Shown here one piece after another: positions 45,401 through 57,307 of a stretch of DNA of 64,000 nt. Positions within the stretch are counted from its first letter, which is position 1, and each line of letters starts with the position of its first letter. This stretch comes from Pelomyxa schiedti (Eukaryota; Evosea; Pelobiontida; Pelomyxidae). Where the stretch lies: positions 62,001-126,000 of the forward strand of contig JAHLWZ010000526.1 in assembly GCA_020536535.1 (NCBI GenBank). Direction: 5' to 3'. The notes under the pieces were generated by a model. It saw nothing but the letters and a program-made list of their open reading frames with translations, was not told where the DNA came from and made no database searches. Both the position numbers and the translations under genes were made by a program.

Positions 45401-48400
45401 TTTCCTGTGAGCAGGTTCTGAAACAGCTGATGGTTTGATCACCAAGCTCTTTTCTGCCTTTTATGCACAGGTAGCTAAAGACTGTTCTGCTAATGATTTT
45501 GTTCTTAAGGTATGCTCTTCCTTGTGGCGCCTTTGACTAAGCTTTAGGTCAAATTCTTGGATGAGTACATCTTTGGGAGCCAGCCCCTTGTTGCATTTCA
45601 CTACATTAATGCCACCCTTGAGTCAAACCAAGTTCCATTTCTAGTAATAACAACGCGACCTGACCCATCACAATCACCTGATTTTGAACACTTCCCTGAT
45701 GCTCCTGTATACACTTACCAAAGTAATGCTGGACTTATTTAACATGACAGTTCTTTAAACTTCCAAGTTCAACTCTGGAGTATAGTCATGACTACTTGGA
45801 TATATCCAAGAAACCATGGCAAGAGATACCATGTTTCTCGATATGGTCTTATAAGGTAGTAGCAATACCTTAGTTGTCCCTTTTCTCATTTCCACAGGAT
45901 TTTTTTTCCTTCAAGGTGATTGGACTCGAATTTCCTCTCACCTCAGAACTACCAGCTGATTTAGTTTCGATATTCATAGCAGCTGGATTGTGAGCCTGTT
46001 AAATGTTTAACTCTAATACGTATGAAACATTCCTCTAAGATATCATGGTGGTGAACTTCTCTCTCCCTTGATTTTCACTGATGTTGTGCCTGTGTCAAAT
46101 TGTACTCACTGGAAGAAGCAATTGAGGACACTCACCCCAATGTGTGAGCTTCCAAGGGTACAGTGGAACCACCACATTTTTTTCCCGCGATTACAATTTT
46201 CCTGCAGGCGACAAGGCTTTGCTTTACAGCTTTTGGGAGAGTGTCAAAAGAAGATACGCAGGAAGTACTACCTAAAGACAACCCATTAGGATGGGTCAGC
46301 TGCCTCCTATTTGACTACAAGCATGAGCTAATCGTATATGAAATTGATCTTGAAAATTTTCCCCAATAACCACTATCCAGACAGGAAAACATATTTTGGC
46401 TATGTGGCTTAATGATAAAGCTAATCCAATTGGAACTTGCAATGAAAACTTTTCAGAGCATGACAAGACATTATCTATTTGCATTGAATTCCCAAAGTAT
46501 ACTTTGCCTATTGTTTTCCCCACTCAAGATGGTATGCAACGCAATCCATTTCATGTTGCAAACAGCAAAAAACCAGCAAGTATTGAAACTTCTACAAAAA
46601 TGGATGGCTCGGACCCCATTGACGTGAAGCGAGTGGACGAGATTTTAGAAAAAGGTTTCTCTTGTTGAAAAGGAAAAGCACCTAACCAAGTCCCCAGATC
46701 AATTGTACCCCCTCACAGAAAAAGATAAAAAAATTCTGTGGAGCCAAGCAGAACGCATTAAGGACAGGCCCAAGGTTGGACATGTAAACCCTACTCCACT
46801 CACTTATAGAGATTCTTAGGCTCTACCGAGAATCTTAAGTGGAGTTAACTACCGAGACAGATTTGCAGTATCTTATCTCCACAGGTAAAACTCCTTCCTT
46901 TACTTCACTGAAATACTACGAGACTATTGTCGTCAGTGGAACTAAAGCCGTTTCACGCTTTGGAGGTTCTATTTTTCCTTTGTCCTTTGTTTGACAACTG
47001 TACCAGCTCCTCGATGCGAAGTATCCAGACAGTAGAGTACGGGAGCTTGCTGTTGAGACAATTGATAAAATGAGTGACCAAGAGATATTAGATTATCTTA
47101 TACAACTTGTTCAGGTGCATCTTTTTAGCGGTGCCGATCCCCTTTCTAATTAGAACCAGGTTCTGAAGTATGAGCCATACCAAGACTCCTCCCTGGCAAT
47201 GTTTCTGCTTAAAAGGGGGCTGACAAACCCCAAAGTATGCTTGGACATTGCAAATGTCTTTCTTACATTGGTCAGGTTGGGCAAGATATATTCTGGCATT
47301 TACTGGTACGCAAGTACTCTCATTAATTAACAATTTTTGCTAACTGTAAATATCATCTTTTCATTGGGCAGAGTGAAGTTCATGTCCCCGATACACGGAG
47401 CCGATATCATCTCCTCTTGGACGCATACTTAAGGGGATGTGGCCCTCAAAGAAAAGAGCTACTCTTCCAACATAAACTTTTGAACGGCCTCCGCTCTGTG
47501 GCAAATGGACTTAAGGTGACATATTTATTAGGAGTGAAGTATTGAGAATTAAATGTTCCAGGTTCTCAAAGATAGTGATAGGCAAAATTTTTTGCTTCAA
47601 GAACTCAAAAAATATCACGTCACCTCTCCCTTCCATTTACCAGTAAACCCAGAGTACACAGTTTAAATTTTGAAACTTTAAACGTTCTAAGTATTGACCA
47701 GCTTCATTGCTTGTGGGCTGGAGATACCAAAATGTAAATACATGGATTCTAAAAAATTACCGCTTTGGCTTGTGTTTCAACACTGCAACAGTGAGCGAAC
47801 GACCTACCCAGTTCTATTCAAATCAGGTGATGATCTCCGGCAAGATATGCTTACCCTGCAGGTAATGTCCAACCAGATGGTAATTTCTCTTACCACTTTT
47901 CAGATGATCCGACTTATGGATAATGTAACTTCACAATATCGAAGACCTTTAATTTATTTGTGCAGTTGTGGAAAGCAGAAGGACTCGATCTTCAACTTTC
48001 TCCTTACAGAACAATGAATATGGGAGACAGTGTGGGAATGATTGAGATTGTCCAAAACGCCACTACAACGGCAAACATTCACAAGGTTAAAATATTACCA
48101 AGAAATGATCGATTCATTGATATCAAAATTTCCAGCAATCCGGAGGAGCAACAGCTGCGTTTAGGAATGAGCCTCTTGCCACATGGATACGCAAACACAA
48201 TACCACAGATGAAGACTATAAATGTGCTGTCACTAGATTCATGCTCTCTTGTGCTGGGTACTGCGTTGCGACCTACGTTCTTGGAATTGGGGACCGACAC
48301 AACGACAACGTTTTTATCCATTTTTTCTACTTTCATGTAATGGTTCCCAGATTATGCTTACTAAAACGGGTTGTTTGTTCCATATAGACTTTGGACATTT

Positions 48401-48955
48401 TCTTGGTTGCTTTGTAATATCCTTTAAGACTCTTACCTTCATCAGGACATAAGAAGAAAAAGCTGGGTATCAACCGGGAGCCAGCTCCATTTGTATTCAC
48501 ACCAGACTTTGCCTATGTGATGGGTGGCAGAAACTCCCCCGATTTTGAACGCTTTACCAGTATTGCTTGCACTGCCTATAATATCATCCGCAGACATGCC
48601 TACATGTTTATTACACTTCTTGCACTTGTGAGCTTTTCTTTCTCCCTGACAATGAATTTGAGTCGTTCTAATAATAAGCTAGATGCTTTCAACAGGCATA
48701 CCGGAACTGCAATCTGTATTCCCCCTTCGTTCTTTCTTCATTTTCGGTTACATCGCCGTATAGGAGAATGATATAAAATACCTTCGTGATGCTTTCAGCT
48801 TGGATATGACAGACAAGGAAGCGGCTGATAAATTCAAAGGTCTCATTATATTGAGCCTCACTACATGGACCACCCGAATAAATAACGCTGTACATATAGC
48901 CATGCGTGTGTACCATTACAGACTGTTGATAGTGTTTAATTGGCTGATAGATTGA
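42494..48955 (+). CDS. Class I phosphatidylinositol 3-kinase catalytic subunit
   Basis: The N-terminal exon (42494 to about 44270) encodes roughly 590 disordered residues rich in Ser, Thr, Gln and Pro. A Ras-binding-like segment ([20 protein letters not shown]), C2 and helical domains over many exons follow. The kinase domain is clear: [76 protein letters not shown] and the activation loop [20 protein letters not shown], then [11 protein letters not shown] near the end. The basic loop and the Ras-binding region support class I (PIP2 to PIP3 at the plasma membrane). All catalytic motifs (DRHxxN, DFG) are intact after splicing. Introns are mostly 40-60 nt. The stop at 48955 assumes no further intron. 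Confidence 0.9.
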
Positions 48956-50400
48956 GGAATTTGTGTTTTAATAGGCAGTGCTTGTGGGTATGCCCACAAG
49001 CCAAAAAAAAAAAAAGAAACTCCAAATTTTGTACGACTGTTTAACACGCTATCCCCAACGTTGGCCAAGCTCATGTTCGAGACCTCCAATGCGGGGATTC
49101 GCTTGACTTTGAAACTTCGACGCCACAACACAATCGGATTTCCAGGCAGACCCACAGCTCGTGCACACTTCGCCATAAGTATCCAGGGTGGTGCTCGACG
49201 CTCGATCTTCACCTTTTTGTGTTATTCATGTTTCCCCAAACACATCGATAAGGAGCCGAGGTGTTGTCGCAGCCTGTCACAGCACTAATCGCCAAACCAC
49301 CTTGTCTTCAAACCACTTATTTCCTCTTCTGTTACAAAAAAAACAAAGTTTGTAATGTTAAAACAATACATAGTTACTAGAAACACAAATCATAATCCAT
49401 GCTTCTGTGTATTGTGTTTGAAACTAATGAGGGATCACTCACTCAGCAATGAAATAAAGAGAGGAATTTGATTGGAATAAAAGGCACTATTTCTTGTTAC
49501 AACACAATGTCATCCCTTTGGAACCACATAGCCAAGTTAATACTCATACAAAAACAAAAAAACCCAAAAAAAAGAGAGGTAACCACACAAAAAGCAACTA
49601 TTGGTGGGGATCAATAAAAGTTGCATCAGACAACTTGACTGACAATCCCACCAGTAGGGAGAATTAAATACAGGATATTATGAAGGCTGAGTAGTGTAAA
49701 GGTATGTAACTCGGTCCGGCAGTAACAATCTGTGGGGTGGGCTATGCACTCAGAGCAGGTGGATGGCAGAAATTGGCTCACCTGTGTGTGATTCAGTGAA
49801 TCCACAGGCAAACTCTTCAATGCAAACCGCTGAAGCAATGCAGGACTGAGAGGCCTTTATAAGCTTGACACTCCAAGCTCAGAATCACATCGAAAAAAAC
49901 ACACAAACCCAAACAAATAAACAACAAACACAAGGCAAACAATAGAACCCTTTATTCCAATCGAATTCATCTCTTTCTGTCTTCCGTTATTGAGTGAGTA
50001 TCCCCATATTAGCTCAAACGCAACATGCACAGAAGCATACACCAGCCGCATTGTTTTTGGTTGTAGGTCATGTATGGTACCCTCCCGCTCCCTCCCCTCC
50101 CCCCCTCCCACCATCCACTAAATCCTACGTTGTAGGCCTCAGTGGCGCAGCTGATGGCGTAGGTGCTGGTGGGTCTGGGCTTTGGGTCGACCTTCACCCC
50201 CTTCACTCGGTCCGTTGCCGTGGTATCGCTGCTGTTCCCAACACCGCCGGTCGACGCCTACGCATACGCGGGACACCAACACATCGACAGTGGTGGCTGT
50301 TTTTACAGGAATTTGATAGGCCAAAAAACAGCCGCCCTTTGATCCAGATATGGATCAAGTTTGAGCACGAAGCTGGAGTGTAAAAAAGAAAAAGTTTTGT
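48956..50400. other. Region without a recognisable gene; small exons possible on both strands
   Basis: There is a plus-strand frame at 49025-49288 (KLMFETSNAGIRLTLKLRRH...) and an overlapping minus-strand frame; neither has a known domain. An inverted repeat pair at 49436-49497 and 49938-49998 carries AATAAA in opposite directions, suggesting the 3' ends of two convergent genes. Further short GC-rich frames occur at 50095-50380. A 9-bp hairpin with a TATG loop (48980-49001) followed by an A-run lies just downstream of the PI3K stop. Confidence 0.4.
49436..49998. repeat. Inverted repeat pair of about 60 nt, each with AATAAA
   Basis: 49436-49497 and the complement of 49938-49998 share CACTCA..., AAAGAGA(G/T)GAATT(T/C)GATTGGAATAAA and CTATT..TTG, with a few indels at the outer end. 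The arms are separated by about 440 bp. Confidence 0.65.
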
Positions 50401-51470
50401 TTAATTAAAGGCGACTTGTTGTAGCCTAGTCAAAACTTCCTCCAGATTGCCAAAAACAGAAGCAAAGCTGATGACTTGGGCAGGGATGGGTAGTGCTCCA
50501 TCACCTCCTGGTCTTACTTGGATGCTGGTAACGCCGGTCTGTGGGTCTGTGGTTGTGGAACCTACGTCCTCGGCATTGATGCAACCTCCAAGCCAGTTGT
50601 AGACCATTCGGGATGAGGCGGCACTGTAGATTTTGATTACGTGCCACTTGCGAGAGAGCTCACTGTGTGGAGGTGTCTTGGCACCAACTGCGTGAATGAA
50701 CAATAATTGCCCAGTTGTGTCATATTGAACCTTGCTCCCGTTAGAAGTTGGTGTATATGGTTTTGTACATACAAAAGAGTTACCACAGAACTCGCCATAG
50801 TCATTAATCACGCCTGCAGGTGACGGTGGCCATCGTATCATGTGATAAGGAGTCTGGGTGGCAATCCAAGAAAACAAAAATGTGTCCTTGTCCCCATTCA
50901 CCATTGAATAATAGAAATCTTGCCGTTGGTTCATGAACCCCACTAAAAGTAGCTGTCGCCAAACTCGAGACTTATCTACAACGAGTTGTCCACTTTCTTG
51001 AGCCCACATGTCGACAAAAGGAACACCCATAACTTGCCATACGGCACTTTCCTACATGAATAAGAAGTACGAACTAAACGAAGCACTTACTTCAGAGATT
51101 CCGTACATATCAGGCCAGAAAATTGCCCCAGTGTTGATAAACTCGGGTGTGTCAAAAAGATATGTGGGATCTCTTCCAGGAGTATTGTCCGCATCCAGGT
51201 ACAGAATGTTGGTAAAATTACTGCATAAGATTGCCATAACTTTCATATCTATGTTCAGGAGTAAGTACTTGCTCATTTTCAAATGGTACATACGGAATCC
51301 TTTATGCCCCACGTTTGTACCGCCGCGTTGTAATCCTCCAATGGCTCTGTCATACATTTCTGCAATTCCGTTGAGGGATCGCAGTCTGATATCACCATAT
51401 TTGGTTAGCATCATTATGTCTTCTTTCTGGATATCACTCAATTCTTCAGCAGCGTACCACACCTCTTTTT

Positions 51471-51505
<35 letters not shown>

Positions 51506-52498
51506 AATGGATTTGTATGTAAACGGTACCTATAGGAACACAGACTCTGTGGACTAAAACTAGCAGACGAAGGTTACCCAAACACAGAGGGAAGTATCTT
51601 CCACCACAGGACAACACTATACCGCGAGACGACACACCAGCTCCCGCAGCAAACGGTGCTGGCAGCCGTACAAGTGACTTGACAATAGCAAAGAACGCAC
51701 GCCAGTCACGAGCCTCCCGCTCTATACGCTCCCGTGTGAAAGAGGAAAACTGGGCCTTGGCGTAATCTGTGTAATACTGGTCTGGGGAACGCTGTATCAC
51801 TTGAGATCTCTTCATAGATTAGAAGGGCGAAATGCAGAGTAGTGGTTACCAGAGGGTTTATAGCAGTAACACGAGCTGGGACCTTCGTCAATCTTGGCAC
51901 TTTAGCTGAAATATCATCTGAAAGTTGAGCCCTGCAAAGAGCTTGGATGCGATTTCGTTCTACTTGAAAAGGATCCAAGGACGGGAAGATATTTGCAAGG
52001 ACACGATAAACTGCATGGCCATCAAGTGCAGCAAGTACAAGGATAATAGTGCAGAGCCCTAGAATTGAAAGCACAAGGCACCCCTTTATGGAAAAGAGTC
52101 TTTGGATTAATCGGCAGTGACCACGTCCTGGGCTTTTCTTCTGGTATCTAGCAGGCGAATCCGTGTCATAATCAGACGAATCCGACAGCTCATGGTACAC
52201 TCTGCCCTGGTGCCTGTGCTCGTGACTAGAGCCACACTCTTTGCCCTGGTGCCGACTAGAACTAGAAGCTCCAGTGTAACGAGGCGGAAGCAGTGGTGGT
52301 GTTTCACTGCCATTTGCCGTACGCCGTATATTCATGCCTGCACGAAACACTTCTCTGGAAGGCTCTTTCGCATCAGGAACGATTCTGACATCTACCACAT
52401 CATCCGAGCACCCTACACGTCGCGAGCGCGCCAAGAGTGAGTGCAATTTTGCAAGTAAAACCACTCCAACCTGCTGTTTTCGGATAATCCCCCGCCAT
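50401..52498 (-). CDS. Mnn2-type alpha-mannosyltransferase (type II Golgi membrane protein)
   Basis: ATG at 52498 (MAGDYPKTAG, joining over a 58-nt intron to CSDDVVDVRIVPDAKEP). The N-terminus is cytosolic and Ser/Arg-rich; one transmembrane helix follows (GCLVLSILGLCTIILVLAAL, about 52015-52075), giving type II topology. The catalytic region matches the Mnn1/Mnn2 mannosyltransferase family: SSRGIVLSCGGRYFPLCLGN, PIGVWYAAEELSD, then ILYLDADNTPGRDPTYLFDT and EFINTGAIFWPDMYG, with the DAD motif that binds Mn-nucleotide-sugar. The C-terminal exon has ESGQLVVDKSRVW and ends QVAFN with TAA at 50401. It likely adds mannose to glycoproteins in the Golgi. Introns at about 51461-51530 (with a TTG repeat) and 51030-51050. 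Confidence 0.82.
51471..51505. repeat. (TTG)n microsatellite in an intron
   Basis: An uninterrupted run of about 11-12 TTG units inside an intron of the mannosyltransferase gene. Confidence 0.95.
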
Positions 52499-52905
52499 GC
52501 TCACAAGCTTTTCTGTACGCACTAAGTTGCAACGATCGCTGGATCTCTCTTCATTTCTGGGTATGCGTTGTGTCATATAGTCGCCGCACAAATCGTCCTC
52601 CTCCAACACATTCGAATCTCTCGACTGCATTTGCACAACACCTCGCATCTGTACTCACTTTATTTTTATCATTGTTTTGCATCCATCGTTCCCATGACAA
52701 GTTGTCCGGCATCTGCGTTAACGCTCCCTACACTTCTTAAACGAAAAGGAAAGGAAAAAGAAAAGGAAAATATCAGATCTACAAAAAAGGTCCCGGGCGA
52801 GGAAAGGGCACGTGGTTGGGCGTGGTGCTCAGTACCGCGATCTACAGGCAGATCTCGTGATATGACAACGTAGAATCTTTGATTTGGGGCGTTTGCGGCT
52901 CATTA

Positions 52906-53541
52906 TCAGAGAATGGACACAAAAACCGCCGAGCGGGATACGTAGGTTCTGGTAGTGACGAACTGTTGCTTGTTGTTGTTGCTGTTGGCATCGCCTTTTG
53001 TCGCCACTTCCACTTCCTCCCTCTTGGTGTCGGTGAGAACCCACTCCTTGGAAGTTATCAATTCCGCCGGCACCGTCTTCTCCAGCTCCTCCGCCGTCGT
53101 TGCAGCAACAGCGGCGGGCTGCGTAGCCACAAGCACCGTCGTTGTCCCGCCCCCTCCCCCGGTGGCCGCGATGGGCGCCAGCGGCGGCCCGGCCCCGCCG
53201 CGCCCGCCCCCCGCGCCGACGCCCCGGCCGAGGAGGTACACCCGCCTGGAGGAGCCCAGGGCGCCGCTCTGCACCACCCGGACGTTGGGGATCGTCTCCA
53301 GCCACTCCTGGAGGGGGAGCTCGGGCGGGCGGGCCGCGGACAGGGCGTAGCGGAATCGGCAGGTGAACGTCTGCGAGAGGCTGTCGAGCAGCAGCCCCTG
53401 GTTGCCGTGCTCGCGCAGCAGCGTCTTCACGTCCTCTTGCGCGTTGGGTGCCCGGCACCCGTACTGCATCCCCATTGGCATCGGCATCTGCATCGGCATC
53501 GGCATCGGCATGCCGACCCCCGAGCCGTAAACCGGGAACAT
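52906..53541 (-). CDS. LOTUS/OST-HTH-like small protein with Met-Pro repeat
   Basis: Frame from ATG at 53541 to TGA at 52906, 211 codons. The N-terminus MFPVYGSGVGMPMPMPMQMP is a Met-Pro repeat encoded by a GGCATC hexamer array. The middle (DVKTLLREHGNQGLLLDSLS, FRYALSAARPPELPLQEWLE, TIPNVRVV, RRVYLLGRG) has the spacing of a LOTUS (OST-HTH) winged-helix domain: helix, gll-L-xx-L, F, L-xx-WL, P-xV-x-V, V-x-L. LOTUS domains bind RNA helicases or G-quadruplex RNA in germ-granule proteins. A Gly/Ala-rich linker follows and a Lys/Asn/Gln tail. The 5' half is very GC-rich. The LOTUS call rests on pattern alone; a downstream intron could alter the last 20 residues. Confidence 0.55.
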   Translation of the reverse strand: MFPVYGSGVGMPMPMPMQMPMPMGMQYGCRAPNAQEDVKTLLREHGNQGLLLDSLSQTFTCRFRYALSAARPPELPLQEWLETIPNVRVVQSGALGSSRRVYLLGRGVGAGGGRGGAGPPLAPIAATGGGGGTTTVLVATQPAAVAATTAEELEKTVPAELITSKEWVLTDTKREEVEVATKGDANSNNNKQQFVTTRTYVSRSAVFVSIL

Positions 53542-53613
53542 CGCGCCCGCGATTAGATAGCAGATAACAGATAGATGTTTTTTTTTGAAATTTGAAATCC
53601 TTCAACAGTCGGC

Positions 53614-54924
53614 TCAGGCGAGTGGGAAATAAAGAGGGGCAACAGTGTGGTATAGGCCAACTTCGGCGTCTGTGAAATTGGCAAAAACAATCCTATCTAC
53701 CTGAATCGAGAGGTGAGGTCAAAATACCTGGACATCAACATACCTTGGTTGCGTTGTCTCCAGTTTCTAGCCAGGTCCTAACTGCGTGCAATGCAACCGA
53801 ACACGCTTTCTCGGCTGGATATCCGTATATCCCAGCGGAGATTCTGGGTTTCATTAAATTTATAAAGAGAGGAAGGTGCCATACCCACAAAAGGCCTGTA
53901 TCATGGGAAGATGGGACGAGGTAGTTTAGTACGAAAATGAACTCAAAGAATTGTACCAGGGTTCTCAAGCGATGAGAGTCAATGAAACTTAGGCAAGTGT
54001 TGTAACAAGATAGAAGTAGCTCTTGGTTTTCGCCTTGTGGACCCACAGTATGCAAAACATCTGTTAGTTAGCATAAACGGCTACTTTTCAGTGATAAATG
54101 TTCATACACTTGGCTGGCAACTTATACCCTTTGGTTATTTTTGTTTGACCTGTCTCACATCGTCCAATTGCCCGGCACTCACTCTTCAAATGTGGCCCAG
54201 CGGCAGCATGAATAGCGGCATCAACTATACCGAAACAATGTCAAGAGACCCCAGTGCATAATATCACCCATACCTCCACCGCCGCCACTGAGGGTAGCAG
54301 TTGCAGCATTCACTATGGCATCACCTGTATTATGTAAGGAGGGAAAAGGACAAGCATTTCAAAGTAGAACGCATTCTTATTAGATGAACGAAACCTTTCC
54401 TTGGAGATTCACAACTGCAAAAGTGGTTACGCAGGTTAGATAGAAAGTGCTGGTAGGTTATCGTACCACTTCCGTGAAACAGAGCAATCTTACCGTTGAG
54501 CAGTGGATTTGGTGCATAAGGGCCTCCAATGATAAGGCTCTTTGGACATTAAGAAGAACACATGACATAATATGGACAAGTTCACCTGCACCGCCTGTGG
54601 TTTCATCAATTTTGGCGGCACTTTGATGCCGGGGCTCTTGGTGCTACTTTTAGTTGGTTTCGCGGCAGCGGATGCCGTTGTTTTTCCTTTTGCGGCAGTG
54701 CCACCCGTGACATTTTTCCCCGTTGTTGTTGGTGTTGCATTTGCGTTTGCAGTAGTAGCTGTGGTAGTTGTCGTGGTGCTTGCATTATTGGGCTCACCGT
54801 CGTCTACAGCGTGCAATGTGTGCCAGTCTATTAGATCTGCCTACAGGGAAAACCTTATCTCGTGACCCCCAAAAAAAACGAGAGCCGAAAATACCATCGG
54901 CGTCACGGTTCCTTGCCATGCCAT
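53614..54924 (-). CDS. Macrodomain protein (MacroD-like), catalytic Asn replaced
   Basis: ATG at 54924 ([20 protein letters not shown] across a 40-nt intron), then a Thr/Ala/Lys-rich linker and a macrodomain on small exons: [117 protein letters not shown] and [20 protein letters not shown]. All joins keep frame with GT-AG introns. Macrodomains bind ADP-ribose; MacroD enzymes remove it from proteins. Here the usual NAAN is NAAT and the GDIT adenine-binding motif is replaced, so binding without hydrolysis, or a changed ligand, is likely. TGA at 53614. The divergent gene starts 66 bp away. Confidence 0.85.
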
Positions 54925-54990
54925 CTCGTTCTTTTTTGTGAGAGACAATTCCCGATCAGTTCCACGAAACCACAAAACACTGTAAAAAAG
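54925..54990. promoter_or_regulatory. 66-bp divergent promoter region
   Basis: Separates the outward-facing start codons of the macrodomain gene and the pseudokinase-Sel1 gene. No recognisable motif apart from an A-run before each start. Confidence 0.5.
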
Positions 54991-57307
54991 ATGACGAGTA
55001 GAGGCGGTGAATGCGGGTGTTTCGACTACCACGGTGAAGCCCAGATCCATGCAGGAACTGGTCAACTCGCTACTAGTTGTGTGGTGGACGATTATTTGCC
55101 GTCGCATGTTGTTTCGCTCGTATGTGCGTTGAGATCTGTGGATCACCCGGGCCTGTTGCCCGTTGTGGACGCTCATTTAGACTCCGGCACGAAGAAAACC
55201 TTGGTCGTTGTGTACGACATTTCCGGTGGATACATTACGCTGCACGACGCAATCTTGTCCGGAGAATGGCCGCCTGCATCTTTCTCGGATTGCGACGCCG
55301 CTCGCGCTATCAATTTCGTGCTCTCCGCGCTACAAATACTTCACTCTGTTTGTGGGTGTGTTGGATGCATTATGTACGGTCATGTTAATGCAGCTCAGAA
55401 AACCTCATGGAGCCATCTCCACTAAGAGCATTTTTGTATCCACCTCGTCGAAGTTAATCAAAATCGGAGGCTTCACAGACTATCTAATCATATCCGCCAC
55501 TCATACAGCCCCTACTTGCACTCCACAACCACCTCAGAATTCCGTAAGATGGTGTGGCCTGTTTCCCACGCCTACAGATATGGGGGTTATCAAGACGTGC
55601 ACACCATCCACATCACGTGATATACATTCCCTCAAAGAAGTACTGCTACATGCATTGAGTCACTCACCCTATCTTGCCTCCACATTTCTTTACACTTCTC
55701 CCAAATTGGGTTCTGATTATCATTTTCACTCTTCACTGGAAAATACTACTGGGTGGACACAATTTTTCTCCATTATGCAAGCACCCCAACGTGACCTAAA
55801 AGAAGCACAGCAGGCACTTACGGAACTTTTTCCAGTTGTTTCATGTGGTGTGCATGTAACTCCCATAAACGTCTTACACCTGTTTCAGAGCCTGAATTTT
55901 TCCCGGGGGTCCTTGACTTGGACGTTTGGATTAAAACTCTAGCAAAAGATCCAGTTGTTACTCGGAATTTGTTGCACTCAATGCTGTTGAAGGAAGAGGA
56001 TCCTATTGGTAGTCCAGTTTCTTTCTTAGAGAAAAACCTAACACGCTTCCGTAGCTCTTCTTCTGTGCAGAATGATATATCGACATTACCCCCATTCTGT
56101 AAATGACCTTATACCCTTTAATGCCTGTCCCAAAGAAGAATTGTTGCACCGAGCCAAGAAAGCTCCTGCTCACCTGAAGCAAGTTGCTCGCTTCTTTTTT
56201 CCCCAAGTCACCCTCACAACAAAACAACAGAGAGCGTATCAACTCTTAGTACAGCATTCTAATCGCACACCAGTTCATGGATTTCTTTTAGCGCTATTAT
56301 ATGATTATGGAATTGGGACACCCCGCGATGTTGGCAAGGTCGTTATACTTTGTTTACCATGCTTTTCCCTCTTTTTGTTCATTGCTGTTATTTAGGCTGC
56401 AAGCCTATACAAAGGAGGTACAAGATCAAAATCATATCATTACTGTGATGCCATTTTGTAGTAATTTTATGGTATAAATAGCTGGAAAACAAGGGTTGAG
56501 TGCCGCCACCAGAAACTTGGGTTACTGTTATGAGAGGGGAGACGGGGTACCGAAAAATGAAACTAAAGGTTCAAACTCAAAAAAACCTCCCTTTCATTAC
56601 TGCTATTTATAGCCTGGAAATACTATAAACGAGCAGAGTCGGCAGGCAACATTACAGCTTTATTTGACATTGGGTGCTGCTATGAGTGGGGTGTAGGTGT
56701 CCCAGCAGACTCTACAATGGCATTTGAGTATTTAAAAAAGGCAGCAAGTCTCGGAGATTCTGGTGCTGCATACTCACTTGCCTGCATGTACTGGGATCCC
56801 CCAGCACGCACACAGCCACCCGAACAACAACCACAATCCATCACACCAGTTCCAACCTTCCGGGATGCACCAAACGCACTCCACTGGTTCCAAATAGCTG
56901 CTGATAGGGGATGCAGTGATGCTCAGCGACAGCTCGGCATGTTTTATTTCACTGGGGATATAGAGGCCAATGTGACACAAGATGTTTCCAAGGCAATGCA
57001 ACTGTTCTCACTTTCTGCTGCACAAGGAAATAGTATCTCCGAAGTCAGCCTGGGGATGTGCTTTGAGCAAGGTGTTGGGAGTGGGCCGGACCTTGATAAA
57101 GCCAAGTACTGGTACACCAAGGCCTGTGACCAGGATTCTGCTCTTGCATTCCTGTTGTTAGGAAGTATGTCTATTACTGGTCATGCCAAAGCCAGAGACT
57201 TGCGTGAGGGACTAAGGCTCATCCGCCTCTCTGTACAATTGGGAGGAGCCAAAACCTTGGCAAAAAGTGCACTTGTATCTGAGCCCTCTCTTGATGCACT
57301 TTTTTGA
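54991..57307 (+). CDS. Pseudokinase fused to Sel1 repeats
   Basis: ATG at 54991 (MTSRGGECGCFDYHGEAQIH). The N-terminal half has a kinase-like fold: LRSVDHPGLLPVVDAHLD, TLVVVYDISGGYITLHDAIL, AINFVLSALQILHSLRKPHG, LIKIGGFTDYLI. The HRD motif reads HGA, DFG reads GGF, and no VAIK Lys is seen, so it should be inactive. The C-terminal half has Sel1-type TPR repeats of about 36 residues: HGFLLALLYDYGIGTPRDVG, NLGYCYERGDGVPKNETKAW, ALFDIGCCYEWGVGVPADST, AAYSLACMYWDPP, DAQRQLGMFYFTGDIEANVT, EVSLGMCFEQGVG and AFLLLGSM. Introns at about 55332-55380, 56340-56395 and 56570-56615. Likely a scaffold; TGA at 57307. Confidence 0.8.
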
